Positions 58,509 through 64,000 of a stretch of 64,000 nt of DNA are shown here, one piece after another. How positions within the stretch are numbered: the stretch's first letter is position 1; each line of letters starts with the position of its first letter. Origin of the DNA: Clavibacter sp. A6099 (GTDB taxonomy: Bacteria > Actinomycetota > Actinomycetes > Actinomycetales > Microbacteriaceae); contig NZ_CP083439.1 of assembly GCF_021919125.1 (NCBI RefSeq), positions 992,001 through 1,056,000 of the forward strand. The letters are read 5' to 3'. Made by a program: the position numbers and the translations under genes. Below the pieces are notes generated by a model. The model ran no database searches. It was not told the DNA's origin and worked only from the letters and a program-made list of their open reading frames with translations.

Positions 58509-59167
58509 GCGCGCGCCTCCTCGGTGCCGGTGCTGGGCACGTCGTCGCGGTCGCGTGCGTCGAGCGCGAGCATCCGCTGCACGTGCCGCGCGAGCACGTC
58601 GGTCTCGAGGTTGACCTCGTCGCCGAGCTCGAGCGCGCCGAGCGTCGTCGCCGTGAGCGTCTCCGGGATGAGCGACACCTCGAACCAGGCGTCGGCATCG
58701 GGGGTGTCGGTGGGGCTGACCGCGCTCACGGTGAGGCTCACGCCCTGCACCGTGATGGATCCGCGGTCCACCACGAGCGGCGCGAGCTCGGCGGGCAGCG
58801 AGAAGCGGAGGATGCGCCACGCCTCGCCCGGCGTGGTCGCGAGCAGGCGGCCCGTGCCGTCGACGTGGCCCTGCACGATGTGGCCGCCGAGCCGGTCGCC
58901 CACGCGCGCGGCGCGCTCGAGGTTCACGCGGTCGCCCACGCCGAGCCGGCCGAGCGAGCTCATCACGAGCGTCTGCCGCATGACGTCCGCGGTGAAGCCC
59001 TCGGGCGTCTGCGCGACGACCGTGAGGCACACGCCGTCGACGCTGATGGAGTCGCCGTGCCGGGCGTCGGACACCGCGAGCGGCGCCTCCACCGTGATCC
59101 GGGCGGAGTCGCCCTCGGCGTCGAGCGCGAGGACGCGTCCGCGCTCCTCGATGATCCCTGTGAACAT
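58505..59167 (-). CDS. ribE: riboflavin synthase alpha subunit
   Basis: Dismutates lumazine to riboflavin (220 residues). Internal duplication as in the family: MFTGIIEERGRV start, DSISVDGVCLTV in the first barrel, GHIVQGHVDGTGRL, and GSITVQGVSLTV in the second. Its ATG shares one base with the ribD stop (TGATG); its own stop overlaps ribBA. Confidence 0.95.
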   Translation of the reverse strand: MFTGIIEERGRVLALDAEGDSARITVEAPLAVSDARHGDSISVDGVCLTVVAQTPEGFTADVMRQTLVMSSLGRLGVGDRVNLERAARVGDRLGGHIVQGHVDGTGRLLATTPGEAWRILRFSLPAELAPLVVDRGSITVQGVSLTVSAVSPTDTPDADAWFEVSLIPETLTATTLGALELGDEVNLETDVLARHVQRMLALDARDRDDVPSTGTEEARA

Positions 59168-60237
59168 CACTGGCCTTCCGTGGTGGGTCGCGCGGTCACG
59201 AGGATGTCGTCCCCGAGCCGCGTCGTGCTGATGAGGGTGAGTCGGTGGGCGGCCGGCATGCTCGGCACGCCGAGGTCGCCGGTAGCCGTGCGGGGGCCGC
59301 CGAGGAGGACGGGCGCGAGGTAGGCGACCACCTCGTCCACGAGCCCGGCGGCGACGAGCGCGGAGACGATCGTGGGGCCGCCCTCCACGAAGACGTGCCG
59401 GATGCCGAGGCGGCCGAGCTCCGCGAGGGCCGCGGCCGGGTCGTGGCCCGCGATGCGGATGAGCCGCCGCGGGTGCCGGTGCACGGCCGCGTCGTCCGGG
59501 ATCGCGCGGTCGCCGAGCACGACGGGTGCCGGCTGGTGCGGGTACGGGATCCCGTCGGGCCGGCGCGCGGTGAGCGCGGGATCGTCGGCGAGCACCGTGC
59601 CGGTGCCCACGAGGATCGCGTCGGCCTCGGCGCGGCGGCGGTGCACGTCCTCCCGGGCGGCGGGTCCGGTGATCCAGCGGCTCGTGCCGTCGGCGGCGGC
59701 GATGCGGCCGTCGAGGCTGGATGCCCACTTGGCCGTCACGAACGGGCGGCCGAGCCGGGCGGATCCGAGCCACACGCGCAGGAACGCCGCGGCCTCCTCG
59801 GCGAGCACGCCGTCGGTGACCTCGACGCCCGCGGCGCGGAGGCGGGCCGCGCCGCCCGAGGACTCGGCACCCGGGTCGGCGACCGCGTACGCGACGCGGG
59901 CGACCCCGGCCTCGATCAGCGCGGCGGCGCACGGCCCCGTGCGGCCGGTGTGGTTGCAGGGTTCGAGCGTGACGACCGCGGTGGATCCGCGTGCCCCGCC
60001 GGCGGGCAGCTGCCGCAGCGCGTCGACCTCGGCGTGGGCGGATCCGGCGCCGCGGTGGCGGCCCTCGGCGATGACGCGGCCGGAGGCGTCGAGGATCACG
60101 CAGCCGACGCGCGGGTTCGGGCCCCACGCGGGACCCTCGGCGGCGAGCTCGAGGCCGCGGCGCATCGCGCGTTCGAGCGCGTGCGCGTCGGCCGCGCGCT
60201 GGGCGGCCGCGTGCGGTGCCGTCGGGTCGTCGTGCAT
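59167..60237 (-). CDS. ribD: bifunctional pyrimidine deaminase / reductase
   Basis: First enzyme of the riboflavin operon (356 residues). The N-terminal deaminase has GSAHAEVDAL (zinc His and Glu) and VTLEPCNHTGRTGPC (zinc Cys pair). The C-terminal reductase has VTAKWASSLDGRIA, RAEADAILVGTGTVLADDP and VFVEGGPTIVSALV. ATG at 60237 chosen with GAGG five bases upstream; longer frames run through the riboswitch and are excluded. Under control of the FMN riboswitch. Confidence 0.96.
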   Translation of the reverse strand: MHDDPTAPHAAAQRAADAHALERAMRRGLELAAEGPAWGPNPRVGCVILDASGRVIAEGRHRGAGSAHAEVDALRQLPAGGARGSTAVVTLEPCNHTGRTGPCAAALIEAGVARVAYAVADPGAESSGGAARLRAAGVEVTDGVLAEEAAAFLRVWLGSARLGRPFVTAKWASSLDGRIAAADGTSRWITGPAAREDVHRRRAEADAILVGTGTVLADDPALTARRPDGIPYPHQPAPVVLGDRAIPDDAAVHRHPRRLIRIAGHDPAAALAELGRLGIRHVFVEGGPTIVSALVAAGLVDEVVAYLAPVLLGGPRTATGDLGVPSMPAAHRLTLISTTRLGDDILVTARPTTEGQ

Positions 60238-60309
60238 GGTGTCCTCGTCCGTGGACGGACTCCGGGCGCGGTCGACGAGACCTCGACGCCGGCAGGCTCG
60301 CCGACGCCG

Positions 60310-60450
60310 CGTGCGCCTCCCATCCGGACTCTCACCGTCGGTCCCGGATTCCCACCGGATCGGCGGACGAGGCTCCCGGGGACCCGGTCGCGCATCGTCC
60401 GTTCGCGGACTGTCACCGCCGGCTCGGATTTCCACCGACCCCGGAGCACG
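60310..60450 (-). ncRNA. FMN riboswitch (RFN element)
   Basis: The minus-strand leader of ribD contains the conserved RFN segments in order: GGGTCGGTGGAAATCCG, CCGGCGGTGACAGTCCGCGA, then CGGTGGGAATCCG, GACCGACGGTGAGAGTCCG and GATGGGAG, closed by a P1 stem of CGTGC at the 5' end with GCACG at the 3' end. It lies 70 bases before the ribD ATG and is expected to repress the riboflavin genes when FMN is bound. Confidence 0.95.
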
Positions 60451-60461
60451 TGTATGGGTCG

Positions 60462-60467
60462 AGATTA
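60462..60467 (-). promoter_or_regulatory. -10 box of the riboflavin operon
   Basis: TAATCT on the minus strand, placed so that transcription would begin at about 60455, right at the 5' end of the riboswitch. No clear -35. Confidence 0.5.
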
Positions 60468-60517
60468 GCCCACGCGGCTGCGGGGCCGGGGCCCGTGACG
60501 CTCCGCGACCTACGCCG

Positions 60518-62382
<1,865 letters not shown>

Positions 62383-63228
62383 TCAGATCGCGTAGTCGAC
62401 GACCACGGGCGTGTGGTCCGACCATCGCTGGTCGTACGCCTCGGCGCGGTCGACCGCGTAGCCCACGACCTTCTCGGCGAGGGCAGGGGTCGCGAGCTGG
62501 TAGTCGATGCGCCAGCCGGTGTCGTTGTCGAACGCCTTGCCGCGCCAGCTCCACCACGTGTACGGGCCGTCGACCTCGCCGGCCTGCTGGCGGCCGACGT
62601 CGACCCAGCCGAGCCCGGGACCGGTGGATCCGTCGACGCCCTCGATCTCCTCGCCGCGCGCGCCGAGGATGCGGTCGAGGTAGGCGCGCTCGCGCGGCAG
62701 GAACCCGGCGCGCTTCACGTTGCCCTTCCAGTTGCGGATGTCGAGCTCGCGGTGGCCGACGTTGAGGTCGCCCACCACGACGGCGAGCTCGGAGTGCGCG
62801 GCGATCTGGGGCAGGCGCCGCTCCATGCCGTCGAGGAACTTCCACTTCTCGTCCTGCTTGGCGGTGCCGACCTCGCCGGAGTGCACGTAGGCGCTCACGA
62901 CCGTGACGATGGTGCCGTCCACGTCGTAGTCGGCCTCGAGCCAGCGGCCCGCGCTGTCGAAGTCCTCCTCGCCGATCGCGACGCGGTGGATCTCGGCCCG
63001 GCGGCGGCTCGCGATGGCGACGCCCGCCCGGCCCTTGGCGGTCGCGGCGTCGTGCAGCACGTTCCACTCGGGACCGAGGAGGCCCTCGATGTCGCTCGTC
63101 TCGGCGCGGACCTCCTGGATGGCGAGGATGTCGACGTCGCGCGTGGCGAGCCAGTCGCCCATGCCCTTGCGGAACGCGGCCCGGATGCCGTTCGTGTTGA
63201 TGGACGCGACGCGGAGGTTCGAGGGCAT
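62383..63228 (-). CDS. xthA: exodeoxyribonuclease III (AP endonuclease)
   Basis: DNA-repair nuclease of 281 residues. EEP-fold motifs: VASINTNGIRAAFRKGM (Asn), LAIQEVRAE (metal Glu), VVGDLNVGHRELDI (Asp/Asn), WWSWRGKAF and RIDYQLAT, SDHTPVVVDYAI (catalytic Asp-His at the C-terminus). The start is leaderless by geometry: TAGGAT ends seven bases before the ATG. Confidence 0.95.
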   Translation of the reverse strand: MPSNLRVASINTNGIRAAFRKGMGDWLATRDVDILAIQEVRAETSDIEGLLGPEWNVLHDAATAKGRAGVAIASRRRAEIHRVAIGEEDFDSAGRWLEADYDVDGTIVTVVSAYVHSGEVGTAKQDEKWKFLDGMERRLPQIAAHSELAVVVGDLNVGHRELDIRNWKGNVKRAGFLPRERAYLDRILGARGEEIEGVDGSTGPGLGWVDVGRQQAGEVDGPYTWWSWRGKAFDNDTGWRIDYQLATPALAEKVVGYAVDRAEAYDQRWSDHTPVVVDYAI

Positions 63229-63235
63229 GGAGACG

Positions 63236-63241
63236 ATCCTA
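63236..63241 (-). promoter_or_regulatory. putative leaderless -10 box of xthA, overlapping an upstream stop
   Basis: TAGGAT on the minus strand; its TAG is the stop codon of the upstream YihY gene. Seven bases (CGTCTCC) separate it from the xthA ATG. Confidence 0.45.
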
Positions 63242-64000
63242 ACGGCGGTGCTCTCCCCGCAGTCGGAGCAGGACCCGGGTCAGCCCGCGCGACCCCTCGT
63301 ACCTCTCGCGCGCTCGGGCGCGCTCCTCCTCCTTGAGGATCCGCCTGGCCTCGTCGAGCTTGGCGACGCGCTCCTTCTCCAGCTCCTCCGGGCTGAGCCG
63401 ACGCGCGTCGATGCCGCGATCGCGCATGCTGACGGCGATCCACGAGGCGCAGATCAGGATGACCTGGCAGATGAGGTTGAACCAGATCAGGAGGCCGATG
63501 ATCACGGCGAACGACGCGAGCAGTGGGTTCCGGCTGGCGCCGCCGAGGAGCGCCGTGCCGAGCACCTTGAGGACGCCCATGGCCACGCCGCCGAGGAGCG
63601 CGCCCTGCAGGAGCTGCGGCCGCGGGATCCTGACGCCCGAGAGGATCCGGTAGGCGCCCGCGAGCACGGCCGTGTCGAGCGCGAGCACGAGCGCGAGGCC
63701 GACGGTGCGACCGACGACGATCGCGAGCAGCGAGTCCTCGCCGACCTGCATGAGCCCGAACACGAACCCGAGGAGCCCGGTGCTCACGACCGAGAGCGCG
63801 GCCGAGAGCAGCATCGCGAGGGCGAACACCAGCGCGAGCCCGAGGTCCTTGACCTTGAGGAGCAGGAAGAACGTCGTCGGCGGCGGCAGCTCGAAGATGC
63901 GGCGCACCGAGTCGCGCGTCGAGGCGAGCCAGCCGAGCGCGGTGACGAGGAGGCCGATCGAGCCGATGATCCCGGTCGCGCGCACGGCGTCGGAGGCGAG
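63239..64000 (-). CDS. YihY/BrkB-family membrane protein (5' truncated by window)
   Basis: The visible 253 residues are the C-terminal part of a YihY/virulence-factor BrkB family protein (often mis-named RNase BN). It shows several helices, with SRNPLLASFAVIIGLLIWFNLICQVILICASWIAVSMRD as the conserved end of the membrane domain, followed by a charged coiled-coil-like tail (LSPEELEKERVAKLDEARRILKEEERARARERYEG). The start lies beyond base 64000; the first codons in view read LASDAVRAT. Function in transport or envelope biology is not settled for the family. Confidence 0.88.
   Translation of the reverse strand, partial: LASDAVRATGIIGSIGLLVTALGWLASTRDSVRRIFELPPPTTFFLLLKVKDLGLALVFALAMLLSAALSVVSTGLLGFVFGLMQVGEDSLLAIVVGRTVGLALVLALDTAVLAGAYRILSGVRIPRPQLLQGALLGGVAMGVLKVLGTALLGGASRNPLLASFAVIIGLLIWFNLICQVILICASWIAVSMRDRGIDARRLSPEELEKERVAKLDEARRILKEEERARARERYEGSRGLTRVLLRLRGEHRR

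Overview
The window is chromosomal DNA of very high GC with GTG/TTG starts, 1-4 base gene overlaps and actinobacterial gene families throughout. Gene content, the acs - Tad locus - topA - tmk - holB neighbourhood and the protein sequences fit a Microbacteriaceae member, most likely Clavibacter or a close relative (inference; no database search was possible). No phage, insertion sequence, CRISPR array or rRNA was seen. Two tRNAs (Pro-CGG, Thr-CGT) and one FMN riboswitch are present.

Layout. 1-1028: end of an acyltransferase-3 gene. 1029-3178: a short, lower-GC patch beside the 3' end of tRNA-Pro, with two coupled genes for secreted proteins of unknown function and a long terminator hairpin. 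3179-9678: tRNA-Pro, metallophosphoesterase, bifunctional PASTA penicillin-binding protein, DUF4177 and RidA-family genes, acetyl-CoA synthetase. 10016-13619: compact Tad/Flp pilus-like locus (ATPase, fused TadB-TadC-like membrane protein, DUF4244 pilin, two TadE-like proteins). 13960-20376: topA-tmk-holB and a secreted TAP-type hydrolase. 20497-26170: tRNA-Thr, DD-carboxypeptidase, nicotinamidase, succinate-semialdehyde dehydrogenase, SpoU-type methyltransferase, two DUF2834 membrane proteins. 26244-35144: ABC exporter, histidine kinase/response regulator with an ABC-2 transporter, then a second, NodIJ-like ABC transporter. 35107-38488: MFS exporter, ribokinase, an unknown protein and an XRE membrane regulator. 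38718-44995: CUT1 sugar importer, GH3 glycosidase and LacI regulator, with a perfect 14-bp palindrome as probable operator. 45006-50104: MOSC protein, small membrane proteins, two tandem MHS-type symporters.

50101-56578 is the most interesting block: two ATPases, a DHA1-type MFS protein, a solute-binding lipoprotein and a single polypeptide joining both permeases of a peptide/nickel/opine-type importer. The five genes overlap end to end and are driven by the best-looking promoter in the window, with an AT-rich palindrome resembling a Fur-family (Zur/Fur) box lying across it. The composition resembles staphylopine-type metallophore systems (importer plus MFS exporter), so a metal-responsive metallophore or zinc/nickel uptake system is the working hypothesis.

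56680-60450 is the riboflavin operon ribD-ribE-ribBA-ribH under an FMN riboswitch. 60518-64000 holds a HAD phosphatase, trpS, exodeoxyribonuclease III and the truncated end of a YihY/BrkB membrane protein.

Six genes show a TAnnnT hexamer 6-8 bases before the start codon, which suggests leaderless transcription is common in this organism.
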